Shown in pieces: positions 9,867-21,102 of a stretch of DNA of 64,000 nt. A model generated the notes under the pieces. The model was not told the origin of the DNA, did not search any database, and was given only the letters and a program-made list of their open reading frames with translations. Source of the DNA: Phialocephala subalpina (taxonomy: Eukaryota > Ascomycota > Leotiomycetes > Helotiales > Mollisiaceae); the NCBI GenBank assembly GCA_900073065.1, contig FJOG01000003.1:413790-477789 (forward strand). Direction: 5' to 3'. The stretch's first letter is position 1, and every line of letters starts with the position of its first letter. A program made the translations under genes and the position numbers.

Positions 9867-10810
9867 ATCTGCTGGGACATCTATGAAAGGTGCAATGGAG
9901 AAAGCGATTTTGGGGGCGAAGAAGTTTAGATAGGCATGGACCGGAGGCTGAAACATAGTGAGGGAATGTTGTCGGCGTCCGCCATCATAGGAGTTTAACC
10001 CCAAATGATTTGTTCGTTCAAATCAATGAAATTACGTTGCTTTCATCTTAAGAAAATGGTCGCGGTATTTGTTCTCTTCCAATATCTCTAATACATCCGA
10101 CTGACGATACTAAAGCAAGGCTAGATTAGATGATTAGCAAGCCGGCTGTTCAACCGTACCCAGAGCACAACAAGCTCAACAATAAACAGATTAACATAAT
10201 CCCCGCGGATGCCGATATTGCACACAACCCCTCACTTGGGCAGGAAAACACCAAGGGGATAATCTCAACGAAGCACCCCCGTAAACACGCGAGCCCTAGG
10301 ATCGACAGAACACACGCAAAATGGCACGAAATGGCTGAGACTATGAAAAGAAACGGGCGTAATGGTTGCCAAGGCTGGACTCGCAGCGATGAGCATGCGC
10401 TTCCCCCTTTTTGTACAACATCAAATGCAGCCGCATCAAAGCATTGACGAATGGAGGCCTTGCTTCCATCAGCCGAGAACGCCCTGCTGCAAGAGTGCCA
10501 GAGAGTCCAGATCACAATTGGGCCAACGCACACCGAGTCTGCCACGTCTCCATTCGGGCTTCACTGAGGGGGCATGAGGCTCTTTGCAAGGCATTTGGGG
10601 TTAGCGGCCGGGCTGGAATGAAGGTCTACTGGACTCGATAGGGTATCGTCAATCGTTAGGATGACCCGGCACCGCGGACCTCATCACTTGCATTTTGGGC
10701 TACACAGTTGACTGATACATATGAGCAGTCAGCGGAGAACCGGAATCCGCAATGCACTACTATCAAATGCAATATTTGGAAGACTTGGGGTAGCTCAGTC
10801 CACCAGCACA
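9867..10810. other. Intergenic region
   Basis: About 940 bp with only short, unrelated open frames on both strands. No RNA gene or repeat seen. Confidence 0.5.
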
Positions 10811-11878
10811 TCAATGACTGTCTGCACTTGCCATTCCCGGTTCAGGATGCTCGACGCTTGGATTTGCGATCCGACGAATCCCATACATCTCCTTCAGAGC
10901 CTGCAACTCAGATTCGAACTTCCGATAATATGCAGCTCGACTCTGGCGATCCATATCCAACAAGAGATCCCCAATATGCTTCCCATTAACTGGTTCCGTG
11001 ACAATTTCAGTCATCAGCCAAAGATGTACATCGTCTGTGTAATAGTACTGATGAGGATCGGCTTGTTCGAGAAAAATATCCTCCTCGACGGGGTTTCCGT
11101 CCTCGAATGCAAGTAGTCCGTTCACTTCCAGACGCCCACCCCAAGCATCTGCCAGTTCTCTCAGCATATCCATTGGGTTGCCGCAACGTGAACGAATAAG
11201 CTGTCGCGGTCGCCAAGTTGTAGCTTCAAAGTTTGGGGTGCCGGTGTCGATGACTAGGCGTCTTTTGATGGTAGATAGAGGATTAGATTCGCATGTACCG
11301 GCTCCCAGTTCTTTTAGATAGTCCTGGTATATGAGCTCATGTATACGGCGTCTTCGATGGCTTAAGACCAACTCTAGCTGCCTATGGGTGAGACGGTTGC
11401 TTCCATTCATGCTCCTTGCCGCTAGAGTTATAGATTGTAAACGACCCTCGGTCGCCCAGCCGGCGAGTATTGAAAGGTTGTGGCCGAAGACCTGCCGGTC
11501 TGCCCACGTTTTGTCGAACAGGAGGTCGATGTCCAGCTGAACAGACCGGACATGGTGTTGGAACCTCGCCACGATCGTGGAATCGATTATGCCTTCGCGT
11601 ACAGGTTGCAGGACAGATTCGAGACGGAGGGTGTTATATTGCCACAATAGATCTTTCGCTTCTGCATACATCTGCTTGCAGGTTCTCAGGAAGGACAGTC
11701 GGATCTCCTCTCCACCGTCTCCTTGTGGAGGCAGGATCTTGTGGGCTGCCCCCGCATCTGATGCTCCTCCATGTTTTATCTCCACCAGCTCGATTCGGTC
11801 TTTGGGGGTCGTGAAGAGGTAGGACCAGATCTGGGTTCGAAGCTCGAGAGGTAGGCTGAGCAGGAAGGACGAAGTCAT
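10811..11878 (-). CDS. F-box-like (2EXR/DUF7730-type) protein
   Basis: Single-exon frame of 355 residues. The N-terminus SLPLELRTQIWSYLF is the F-box-like helix pair common in large lineage-specific fungal families, followed by IRLSFLRTCKQMYAEAKDLL, the second conserved block. The remainder (FQHHVRSVQLDIDLLF and later stretches) is typical of these proteins, which have a helical and leucine-containing body without a known activity. The ATG at 11878 gives the F-box-like motif at residues 8-22, the usual position. A link to SCF ubiquitin ligase is only inferred from the name of the motif. No sign of decay. Confidence 0.8.
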   Translation of the reverse strand: MTSSFLLSLPLELRTQIWSYLFTTPKDRIELVEIKHGGASDAGAAHKILPPQGDGGEEIRLSFLRTCKQMYAEAKDLLWQYNTLRLESVLQPVREGIIDSTIVARFQHHVRSVQLDIDLLFDKTWADRQVFGHNLSILAGWATEGRLQSITLAARSMNGSNRLTHRQLELVLSHRRRRIHELIYQDYLKELGAGTCESNPLSTIKRRLVIDTGTPNFEATTWRPRQLIRSRCGNPMDMLRELADAWGGRLEVNGLLAFEDGNPVEEDIFLEQADPHQYYYTDDVHLWLMTEIVTEPVNGKHIGDLLLDMDRQSRAAYYRKFESELQALKEMYGIRRIANPSVEHPEPGMASADSH

Positions 11879-12906
11879 GGTGCCGGATTCGAGACGGAAG
11901 TGGTAGAGTATTGCTTGATTTCTGAGTGCTTGTTGACCTTTGCAACCAAAAGAAGTCTGTGGAGCGAGGGCTACTCACCTTGTGGTATTCGTCGCATGTA
12001 CTGGAAGCTTCAGGAGATTGTCGTTGTCGGTGAGCTATTCGTGGTGCACGGACCTTGACAATAAATCCACACCCGAGAGTCTATAAATCGCGACTGCCTT
12101 GACTACAACCGCTCGACGCGCTGCGCGCTTCTGAACAAACCACAACCTTCATATACCACCAAAGTTAAGCAGACGAAGCTAATAACGGTCATATCTACAT
12201 TATATTTCTAAAACACCTCTCCAACCTAGACTTTGAGGGTTGTTGTGCAGGCAGAATGTCTGTTCTCGCGTCGAAGATCATCGATCGCGAAATCAAGTAC
12301 CGTGTCTGACCAGGAGATCTCAAATATCCTTGACTGTTATTGCTAGAATAATTCCTAACATGACTACAGACTTTCGGACTACCATAATACCGTGACTTTG
12401 CAAGAATGAGCTCTGCAAGCTATAGCTTGATGTCTTTTCGAACCAGCGAGCCTACCTAGGCTTTCTCAACGTTTGCACTCCCGACCGATGTCTTTTCCTT
12501 CGAAGATACTGTTCCCGCCTCTTTCTACCGATCTCTACCTTCCGCTCGTTGCGTGATTATCCCGAAGTCAAATCTCGAGAACCAAACATCCAAATTAATA
12601 CTATGGTCGAATAAATCATACCATCTGCGAAGGCCAGGACCAAGTCGAAACTTCAAAAGGGTAGCCGATGGACAGAGTACCATCGGTCCAGCATATCATA
12701 TCGGCAATAAGTAGCGGGAAGAACCTCGTCGGCCTAATCAGCAAGGAAATATATTACAAGCGACATGGCCAAGTGGACGCGGGAGAGTCGGCAGGAATTG
12801 TTGTTCGATTTCATGCTATAGATTTTCCAAGTTCGGCTAGACAATCAAAGTTCTCAACTACTTCCGCACTCCTTCGGGCAGTGTCACCCCAACACCGTTT
12901 CATGGG
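11879..12906. other. Intergenic region
   Basis: About 1 kb. A TATA-like TATAAATC near 12082 precedes a tiny spliced frame that could start at 12257, but it would encode only about 26 residues, so no gene is called. Confidence 0.4.
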
Positions 12907-14337
12907 TTACTCGTGGGAGTGAATTGCCTGCTAGTGTCAGCACTGAGAATCATGAACAAGTCGAAGCAATGCTCAGAACGAAGCAACATACCTTCGGCTC
13001 TTGAACGCCATCAAAGTATCCATAAGTTCGAATGAAGCAAGTTGGATCTTCGCTCGAGATGTTCTTGTACGGATCGCCGGAAAGAAAAGAATGGGGATAC
13101 CCGAAGTCAAACGGGACGGCCGCCTCAATTTCTTTGATTTCCTCTTCAGACAGATTAATGGCGAGAGCTTCGATGTTCTTCTGCAAGTGCTCGAGCTTGC
13201 GTCCTCCTACAATGGGAAAGACGTACGGTGCCTGAAAGGTGTGAGTCAACGGGTCTACCAGCATGGAGCACAGAGTAGCATTGCATACCTTCAGCATACA
13301 ATATCTCAACGCAACTGCCGTGGCATCGCTTCCCTTGGTCTTTCCGATCTTCTCCATGGCCACTCCGAACTTCTGGTAGACCTCCACCGGTGCCTGGCCC
13401 AGACTGCCTCCCCAAGGTCTAGCTCCCTCTTCAGTGGTGACCCTGAACTTTCCAGAACCCAATGAACTCCAAACAGTTATGGCCATACCTTCAGCCTTGC
13501 ACATTGGCAGGACATCTCGTTCAATCTCGCGGTTTGCAGGATTCCAGCGACCTTCATACACCACGAATGGCGTCAGACCATGCTGACGAGCATAGTCATT
13601 GGCTTTGACCACAAGCCAAGCTGGCCAATTCGAGATTCCAAGATACAGCACTTTTCCAGCACGCACAACGTCGTCGAGAGCACGCATGATCTCTGGGATC
13701 GAGGCAAGGCCCTCCCAGGCGTGGACGTAGAGTATGTCAACATACTCCGTCTGCAAGCTCTTCAAGCTCTTCTCGAGTGAGATCCGCAGACTCTTCTTGC
13801 TTTCTCCTCCGTAGTTGGAGTAGATGCCCGGTGGTTCCAAAGCCATGTCTACCACGAATTAGTAAGATATTTTCTCCAGAAAGGAAAGGCGAGCAGGCTG
13901 AAACCTCCTCAGAAAGTCCTCCACAGCAAAATTGAAAGGCCAGACAAAGAAAGGGTTGATTACATTTGGTGGTGCTGGTGTACTTGGTTGCGATCACCAT
14001 TTGGTCCCTCACACCACGCAACTGCATCCATTCGCCTAGCCATTGCTCAGATTCTCCTGTCATGTACACATTGGCTGTGTCGATGAAATTGCCACCCATT
14101 TCGTAGAAGTGGTCAAGGATAGAGAAGCTCGTCTCTTTGTTGCATTCGCCCATCTGTGCTTTCCTGTGGAGTGTCAGCGCGAGTAACCACGGGTTGGTGA
14201 TGGGCCTATTACCATGCTTCTCCAAAGTTCATGGATCCGAGACAGAGAGGAGATACCTTGACAGCGCAGGTTGGGCTAAGGATTCGATGGTACCTGAGCA
14301 GGCTGTTAGGCTTCTCGGTGCTGGAAAGGAAGGCCAT
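12907..14337 (-). CDS. Aldo/keto reductase, aryl-alcohol dehydrogenase type (AKR9-like)
   Basis: Five exons on the minus strand (14213-14337, 13964-14163, 13289-13848, 12992-13231, 12907-12927) join in frame to 381 residues, the usual size for norsolorinic-acid-reductase/aryl-alcohol-dehydrogenase-like enzymes. Motifs in order: LCLGSMNFG, GNFIDTANVY (catalytic Asp and Tyr), VIATKY (catalytic Lys), LYVHAWEG (catalytic His), LYLGISNWPAW, and APYVFPIVGGRK with the downstream ELSEEEI-like helix for NADP(H) binding. The expected reaction is NADP(H)-dependent carbonyl/alcohol interconversion of an aromatic or similar substrate; the substrate cannot be read from sequence. It lies head-to-head with a Zn2Cys6 regulator with 432 bp between the two starts, which suggests shared control. 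The last tiny exon is the least certain; without it the frame would end at 12950. Confidence 0.9.
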
Positions 14338-14769
14338 CTTTGAGGCTTTTAATGTCTGCTAGATTGTATGTTTGAGTATTTGGATGAATCGGTGTGGACT
14401 CGAGTCTCAGTGTGGAAATGGTGGATGAGATAAGAATTGAGACAGTCCACCTGGTCATGGCTGAGCTTTATACTTCGACGGTACGTCGCTAACGCAATGT
14501 AATGACCGGGTTTAACGCATTTAAATTCCACAGAACTTCTAAAGTCCGTTCATTCATCAGCATTACGGCGAACAATCGTCCACACCTCTAGAATATGGCC
14601 CTATTGTCAGTCCAGGTCATGTGACACGGACCAAAAGCGGCCGAATTAAAATCAGCAACCGCACCAACCTCTTCTCCCATCTCATCCGTTCCCACAATCA
14701 TCTTTCCTCCTCTCCCACCAAACTGTCGATTACACGGGTCGGCCACCGCCTTACATCTCTCTCGTGATC
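14338..14769. promoter_or_regulatory. Divergent promoter between reductase and regulator
   Basis: The 432-bp gap between the starts of two divergently transcribed genes is the only candidate control region for both. No specific operator could be assigned by eye. Confidence 0.45.
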
Positions 14770-17097
14770 ATGGCTGAAAAGAATCACACGCAGGAGCGGG
14801 AGGCCGAGACGGAATCTTTCGTCCGACGGAAGAAACTACGGAAAGGTACACAAAGCTGCATTGAATGTGAGTCTAACCCCGCGAGAACCTATCAGCACCA
14901 CAGGAACTTGGCTGAAACCAAACCTCTAGGCCGTCGACGAAAGATCCGCTGTACGTGGCTATCGGGAGATTCTATTATCTGCTCTCCATGCTCAGCACGC
15001 GGGTCTCGATGCAAGAGTCAGCAGGACAGGATTGTTCCCCTGTCAAATATCGAGAACTTGACTTTACGTGATAGAGTTGTTCGGCTCGAGTCTATGCTGG
15101 AGCAGGTCATTCAAGTTCTGCCAACTATGAAGATACAGCATAACAAGCCCGTGGAATCTTCCGGGGATGGGAGTGATACGGAGGGCATCACAGAGCCGTG
15201 GGATGAGGTTGATGACCGTGCCCCCTTTGTATCTGTGCTTGACGACGCTGAGGTTAGTGAGAGGATCGTTACAATGGATGAGCTTGAGGACTGACAGACC
15301 CGCAGCTTCTATCTCCTAGGTCAACTGGCCTAAACAACTCTTCAAAGACTCCGAATTCGCAAACTCCTACAACCATTGAGTCGCGGTCATACATCGCATC
15401 TCCTACCAAATCCAGTGATACAGACCAGACTGAGCGGCACGAGCAGAAGCGCACTAAAGTCTGCGAGAGGCTGAGGTCTACTCTTCCCAGGTATGTGCGA
15501 CTCCGGCTTGGATACGAAGGAAAGACTACTGAAGCTAGATCAGATATGATGAGATGATATCGACTCTCAGGGCGAATGGGTCCTGGTGGAATCATTTCTA
15601 CCGCAAAACTCATCCCTTCGGCGGAATTGGAGAACTATCACTCCCTGCGTATGCTGCGCAGCTATACACGAGCACGGATCCACTGGACCTTGCCATTCTC
15701 ATGATGGCCTACGTTCGCTCTTCAAATCGAGACCACCATCTCTACTCACTCGTTGAGCGCTTGGTGCTTTCCGAGCCAACATGGCTGCAAACAATTCATG
15801 GACTAGAGTGCCTGCTACTCCTAGCAAAGGTGTACACTGATGGAGGCCAACCACGAAGGAGCTGGTGTCTCTATCGCCAAGGCTTGAACACAGCGCAATT
15901 GATGGTACGTCCTCATTCTTTCTTGATCATAGAAGCTTTCTGACATCACAAAAGGGACTCTATCGGCACCAACAGCAAGATCCCAAAAGTTATATGGTGT
16001 GGACAACCCTCTATCTTGGTGATCGATTTTGCAGTCTCTTACTAGGGCTTCCTTATGGGATCAATGATGCACACTTCCTTCACCCAGAGGTATCCAACAC
16101 TGGAGAAAGAGACTTTCTACCTCACCAATTCACACATCAATGTGCCTCAATTGCCGGCAAAATTATGGACCGAAACCTGGCAGGTGGCATAATTTCCTAC
16201 GCTCAGACAGTCGAACTGGATGAGAAATTGAGTACAGCAGCGGCTTCCATGCCACCTGAATGGTGGGAAGTCCCAATGACAGTATCGGGATCTCAACACG
16301 AGGTCGATCAGACACGGACGCGTTTTCAGCAACACTTTTACTTCTTTCAAATTAAAAAGTACTTGCACTTACCGTTTCTGATAAATTCTTCAGCGTCCGA
16401 TCCATATCATCACAGCAAGCTCATTTGTATCGAAGCTGCTCGCCAAATGCTGAAGCTGTATCTTAAGTTATCGACCACCGTCAACGGCGAGAAGCTGTTC
16501 GAGTGCAAGACCTCCGATTTCATGGGGTTTATGGCGGGAGCTGTGATGCTCATTGGATTGTCGAAACTAGAAGCCGGGCCAAGTCTTGTCCTGTCTGACG
16601 AGGATTTGCAACTAATCGCATCTACGAAGAGCATCTTTCAAGATAATGAGAAGGAAGGATGTCGCCTCTCATCTCAGTGTCACAAAGCTCTAATGCTTCT
16701 CTCCTCTATCGACGATCGCACCGACACCTCCGTCTCGGAACCCATCAAGATACCAATCCCATACTTTGGCGTAGTCGTTCGAAGACAGGCGAAGCGGAAC
16801 TCAACGAGACCCCTGAGCAACAGTCATAGTCGACCTAGTCGAGTCTCGACCTCGACAACGCCAACCACACAAGTCGCCGCCACTCCATCTGCTGATGCAG
16901 GTGAGGCAGGTTTCGACAACACGTGCTCTTTGTCGTATCCTCCGATCGATTTTTCTTATCCCATGCTGGAAGATATGTCGTGGGAAATCGACGACTTTGG
17001 CAATTTTGCGGGACTCGATCCAACAACGTGGCTCAATGCTGGTACGATGGACATTGATCAAGACTGGACCATGTTTCTGAACGACAACTTGCCATGA
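14770..17097 (+). CDS. Zn(2)-Cys(6) fungal transcription factor
   Basis: Five exons (14770-14866, 14930-15252, 15306-15490, 15544-15904, 15955-17097) give 702 residues. The binuclear zinc cluster begins CIEC directly across the first intron and continues RRRKIRCTW...CSPCSARGSRC, so all six cysteines are present at about residues 30-60. A short coiled-coil-like linker follows (LRDRVVRLESMLEQV). The middle region (YDEMISTLRANGSWW... LILMMAY... GLECLLLLAKVY... RHQQQDPKSYMVW) is the fungal-specific regulatory domain, and the C-terminus is acidic and aromatic (DMSWEIDDFGNF), a plausible activation region. It sits inside the AKR-P450-SDR group and is probably its pathway-specific regulator. A run of Ser/Thr/Pro with repeated ST occurs near residue 600. 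Target genes are inferred from position only. Confidence 0.92.
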
Positions 17098-17650
17098 TCA
17101 TTCTTGCTGCTCATAGGACACTGGACTTTCCATCATCGAAGATTCGAAGATTCACCCAAATATTGTAGTGAGCATCAGACAATGCAGGGTCAAAATGGTT
17201 GAAGCGACGTACCGGTAAACTGTACGATTCAGTACGACGAATAAATTCTGAATCATACAACTTCATTGACCATCCCGTTGTAGTGGTGCAAGAATACCAG
17301 GGGATATGCAATGCAACCAGTAAACGGAAAGCCATATTTCCAAAAACGGTCCGTATCTGCACGGCATGCTCGTTCTGGATCAATCCCGGGCAATGCCTGT
17401 CTCTGCATGCAGGTTGCAGCCAACTAGGTTACCATCCAATTATTCACGACTGTCATTGCGTACGCTAGCCTCTGCCAGTCCCGTGTCTTTATTTTTTGTG
17501 GTCGGGAAAAGAATTGTCTTCTACTTCGATGCGACAGTTTTCGTCCTCAGCCAATCCCGGCTGTTGTCAATCTGGACCTCTGGTTCGGCCGCCGTTCGAT
17601 TGTGTTCACCATCTTTGGGCCTCACTCAATTCACGACTCAGTGAACCATC
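17098..17650. other. Intergenic region, P450 upstream
   Basis: About 550 bp containing the presumptive P450 promoter. No gene seen. Confidence 0.5.
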
Positions 17651-19478
17651 ATGGGCCTCTTATCTGAGTTTACGGCACAAGCTGTTCCCACTCTCGTTGC
17701 TCTTGGCATCTTCTACGCTATCGCTTTTCCGATCTACAGAGTCTACTTCAGCCCTCTCTCCAAGTTCCCAGGCCCGAAGCTAGCAGCAGCAACACTCTGG
17801 TACGAGTTCTACTATGATGTGATTCTCAATGGCCAATATGAATTCAAGATTCAAGAGCTCCACAAGCAATATGGTACGTGCCCAACTTTTCGCTAGGAGG
17901 ATATTCTCACACGTGCAGGACCAATCATCCGCATCAGTCCGTTTGAATTACACATCAATGACCCAGAATATTACGATGTGCTCTACTCGAACAATCTCCC
18001 AGTCAACAAATCGAGCTGGTACACAAGACAATTCGACATGGGGCACGCGACATTCGGTACAATCGAGCATAAACAGCACCGTCTTCGCCGCTCAGCCCTC
18101 AATCCCTTCTTCTCTAAGCAAATGATCAGCAAACTTGAACCCACGATCCAAGCCGTCGTTGAGAAACTATTCTCGAGACTCGAGGAATTCCGTGGGGCAG
18201 GAAAACCTGTTGAAATGAGAGCAGCATACAGTGCTTTGACGATCGATGTCATCACCGCGTACGCTTTCAATGAATCATGGGAGCATCTCGACTCACCTGA
18301 TTTCAAGAAAGATTGGTTCGATGGGGTGCATCTCATGATGGGTGCAGGAAACTTCATGAAGCAGTTCCCGTGGCTGTTCAGTGTCGTAAGGGTGCTACCA
18401 CAATCAGTCGTCGTTTGGTTAAGTCCGACTTTCGAAAATATATTCATGTATGAGAACGTGAGTCGTGCTTTTTCTCCAAACAATGCGCCTGCTGAACCAG
18501 ACAGCGGATTAAGGCTCAAACGGAGAGAGTCATAGCTGGGGCCTCGGAGCCTGGAAAAGGTGACAGCGGGATTGGACTCGACAAGACGATTATGCATGCT
18601 TTGCTCCAGAGCGACTTGCCACCCGAAGAGAGAACAGCAAAGAGATTGTGGAGTGAAGGGCTGTCTGTTGTTGGGGCAGGCTCGGAGACTAGTGCCAACA
18701 CCCTGGCCGTTATGCACTTCCATCTTCTCGACAATCCGAATATGCTTACTAAGTTGAGAGCTGAGCTGAAAGAGGCATTGCCCGACGGGAATGCTCCCAT
18801 CAAGTTGAACGTGGTCGAGAGACTGCCGTATCTGGTGAGTTATATGCCCACTTCTCAGGCCTTACCCAGCTGACAAAGTCGGAGACTGCTGTGATCACTG
18901 AAGGACTGAGGTACGTATAGAAATTCTACCACCTTGACTTTTCTGATTGAAGTAGGCTCTCATCCGGCGTATCTTCTCGACTCGGGCGAAATCTCCCAGG
19001 AAGCAGTATGCGATACAAGGACTTCGTCATCCCAGCAGGAGTAAGTCTCCCTCAATAGCCATCTCTCAAACCTGGTCTAACTACTCAGACTTCCGTCGGA
19101 ATGACACCATACCTACTCAATCTTGACCCAAACATCTTCCCAGAGCCGACAAAGTTCTCGCCTGAGCGGTGGCTCGATAAAAGCACTTCAAAACAACTCG
19201 ACAAGTACATGGTAGCATTCTCGAGAGGAACGAGAATCTGCTTGGGCATCAAGTAACCCCCCCCCCCCCCCTTTGCGATTTGAATGGTACATGAGCTGAT
19301 GTTGAACTTTCATAGCTTGGCGAAAGCAGAATTGTACCTCACTGTCGCCACCATCTTTCGACGATTCGACACCATGAAATTATTTGAGACGACCAAGAGA
19401 GATGTTACTCCTATATATGACCATTTCATCCCTCATCCAGCTCTGGATAGCAAGGGGGTTCGAGTCCTCTACGGGTAA
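17651..19478 (+). CDS. Cytochrome P450 monooxygenase
   Basis: Seven exons (17651-17873, 17919-18457, 18505-18834, 18879-18910, 18956-19040, 19089-19252, 19316-19478) join in frame to 511 residues. An N-terminal hydrophobic anchor ([15 protein letters not shown]) is followed by the [12 protein letters not shown] hinge. The oxygen-binding I-helix reads [10 protein letters not shown], the K-helix ExxR is EGLR split around an intron, PERW follows, and the haem-binding loop is [11 protein letters not shown] with the proximal cysteine. It resembles fungal ER-bound P450s such as the trichodiene-oxygenase-like group, but the clan and substrate are not decided. All invariant residues are present, so the enzyme should be active. 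Intron 6 contains a run of 15 C. It follows the Zn2Cys6 gene in the same direction and precedes an SDR, supporting a joint oxidative pathway. Confidence 0.93.
19257..19271 (+). repeat. Homopolymer tract (15 C) in a P450 intron
   Basis: A run of 15 C just after the GTAA donor of intron 6. Such tracts are slippage-prone and hard to sequence; it lies outside coding sequence. Confidence 0.9.
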
Positions 19479-19819
19479 TGGGCGGGATGCGGCGAGGGTG
19501 AGGGAACTTCTCGGTCACGTGTCATGCCTTTGAAAAGCACCTCAACATCGCCCTCCCTCTGTTTTCCTTCTTTAAATATATGCATTGTCAATGAAACCAT
19601 TAGCAGGACTGAATATTAATGCTGAGAAATATCTTCAGGGATTGAAGGCCTGGAACAAATATGACCAGAAAACTTCTGATGGTGGCGATGACGCGATCGA
19701 TTTCTTAGTCATATTTTTCTTCAACATCACGAGTTTATCCTTTCCTTCTGTGTACTTCAACTGTCATTTTCTTATAACATTTCATTATATTCCAAGATCA
19801 AACATTCCCAACAGTCAAT
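19479..19819. other. Intergenic region
   Basis: About 340 bp between the P450 and the SDR with no further gene; includes a TATA-like AAATATAT near 19573. Confidence 0.45.
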
Positions 19820-20623
19820 ATGGCAACAACCCAACCCCTCAAAATCCTCATCACCGGCGGTGGCCGCGGAATCGGACGAGGCCTCGCCCGAATCCTCGCG
19901 TCAAAAGGCCACACCCTCTACCTCCTCGACTCCAACAAAGAAGAACTCACCCACACAACCTCAACGCTCTCCTCCCAATACCCCGGCCGCATAACATCCA
20001 GTCTTTGCGACCTCCGCTCTCCCACCGACATAACCACAGTCATCGAAAACCTAAAACGGCAATTTGCAGGTCATCTGGATGTTTTGATCAATAATGCTGC
20101 TTATACGGGCGCTGTGGGTGGGACGGGGATCGCTGATTTAAGCTTGGAGGAGTGGAATAGGAGTTTGGAGACGAATTTGACGGCGCCGATGTTGATGGTT
20201 CAGGCTTGTTTGCCGCTTCTTAGGAAATCGAGTTTGAGGGAAGCAGGGACGGTTATCAATATCTCCTCGACTCGTGCTCATCAATCAGAACCGAATAGCG
20301 AGTCTTATGCAGCGACAAAAGCTGGGTTGTTAGGGCTGAGCCAAGCTTTGGCTGTGAGTCTCGCTCCGCAAGGGGTGACGGTTAATGCGTTGGTGTTGGG
20401 ATGGATTCATGTAGGGAATGAGTGTAAGAAAGGTGATGAGTTGGGTGTTAAGTGGGAAGATGGGTTGGAGGAGAGGGAGCATGAATGGCAGCTGACGGGG
20501 AGGGTGGGAAATGTTGATGATGTCGGGAGGGCGGTTGAGTATTTGGTTGGTGCGAAGGGGGTTACGGGGAGTGAGATAGTGGTTGATGGGGGTGTGACGA
20601 GAAAAATGGTGTATCCTGAGTAA
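19820..20623 (+). CDS. Short-chain dehydrogenase/reductase
   Basis: Single-exon frame of 267 residues, the classical SDR length. The nucleotide-binding loop is TGGGRGIGRGL, followed by LDVLINNAA, the catalytic serine in INISSTRAH, the YxxxK motif in SYAATKAG, and the C-terminal EYLVGAKGVTGSEIVVDGG. All catalytic residues (Asn, Ser, Tyr, Lys) are in place, so activity as an NAD(P)(H)-dependent oxidoreductase is expected; the substrate is unknown. The gene is the last member of the AKR-regulator-P450-SDR group and is tail-to-tail with a Clr5-ankyrin gene. A decayed sequence similar to its 3' end lies at 30318-30515. Confidence 0.93.
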   Translation: MATTQPLKILITGGGRGIGRGLARILASKGHTLYLLDSNKEELTHTTSTLSSQYPGRITSSLCDLRSPTDITTVIENLKRQFAGHLDVLINNAAYTGAVGGTGIADLSLEEWNRSLETNLTAPMLMVQACLPLLRKSSLREAGTVINISSTRAHQSEPNSESYAATKAGLLGLSQALAVSLAPQGVTVNALVLGWIHVGNECKKGDELGVKWEDGLEEREHEWQLTGRVGNVDDVGRAVEYLVGAKGVTGSEIVVDGGVTRKMVYPE

Positions 20624-21102
20624 GACGGAATATGATGTTTCAAGAGCGAACGAAACGGAAAGCTGTACATTACAGGTCTTAGAAGGATATGACATAGGTG
20701 ATGGGGTCGAACTGCTTCGCTTCTACTCTTGCTGTGACCTACAACTGCGACAAACATGTCGGCGACGGGAGTACCCGAAGGTTACTTCAGATGGGATGCA
20801 TCACATGCTGACACAGCGTTTCAAAGCTCCGTCCACAATACGGGGTCCATAGACTCGATACAATTGTTACATCAAAAACTTGCAACCTCCATCAGATCCT
20901 GCGACACAATGCCGCAAAAGAGATGAAGTCCAAGATCAAAATAGAAGCACATGTCCAGGAAGGAAAGCAAGACATTCATGCCCAGCATCCAGGTGAAGAG
21001 TAGATCCCACACGATTGCCCGTCACTGTTGTTAGCTGCAGTCGGGTCCCTTCCAAGATCGATAATGGGGTGAGGATAGCGAGAAGTTTTGATCCTCAGAA
21101 GA
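20624..21102. other. Tail-to-tail intergenic region
   Basis: Lies between the 3' ends of the SDR and the first Clr5-ankyrin gene. No additional gene. Confidence 0.5.

Noticed and set aside
12257..12420. Mini-gene of about 26 codons with a possible intron behind a TATA-like box
   Set aside because: Too short, no similarity, splice sites common by chance.
17983..18723. Minus-strand frame of 246 codons opposite the P450
   Set aside because: Crosses P450 exons and introns and has no recognisable motif.
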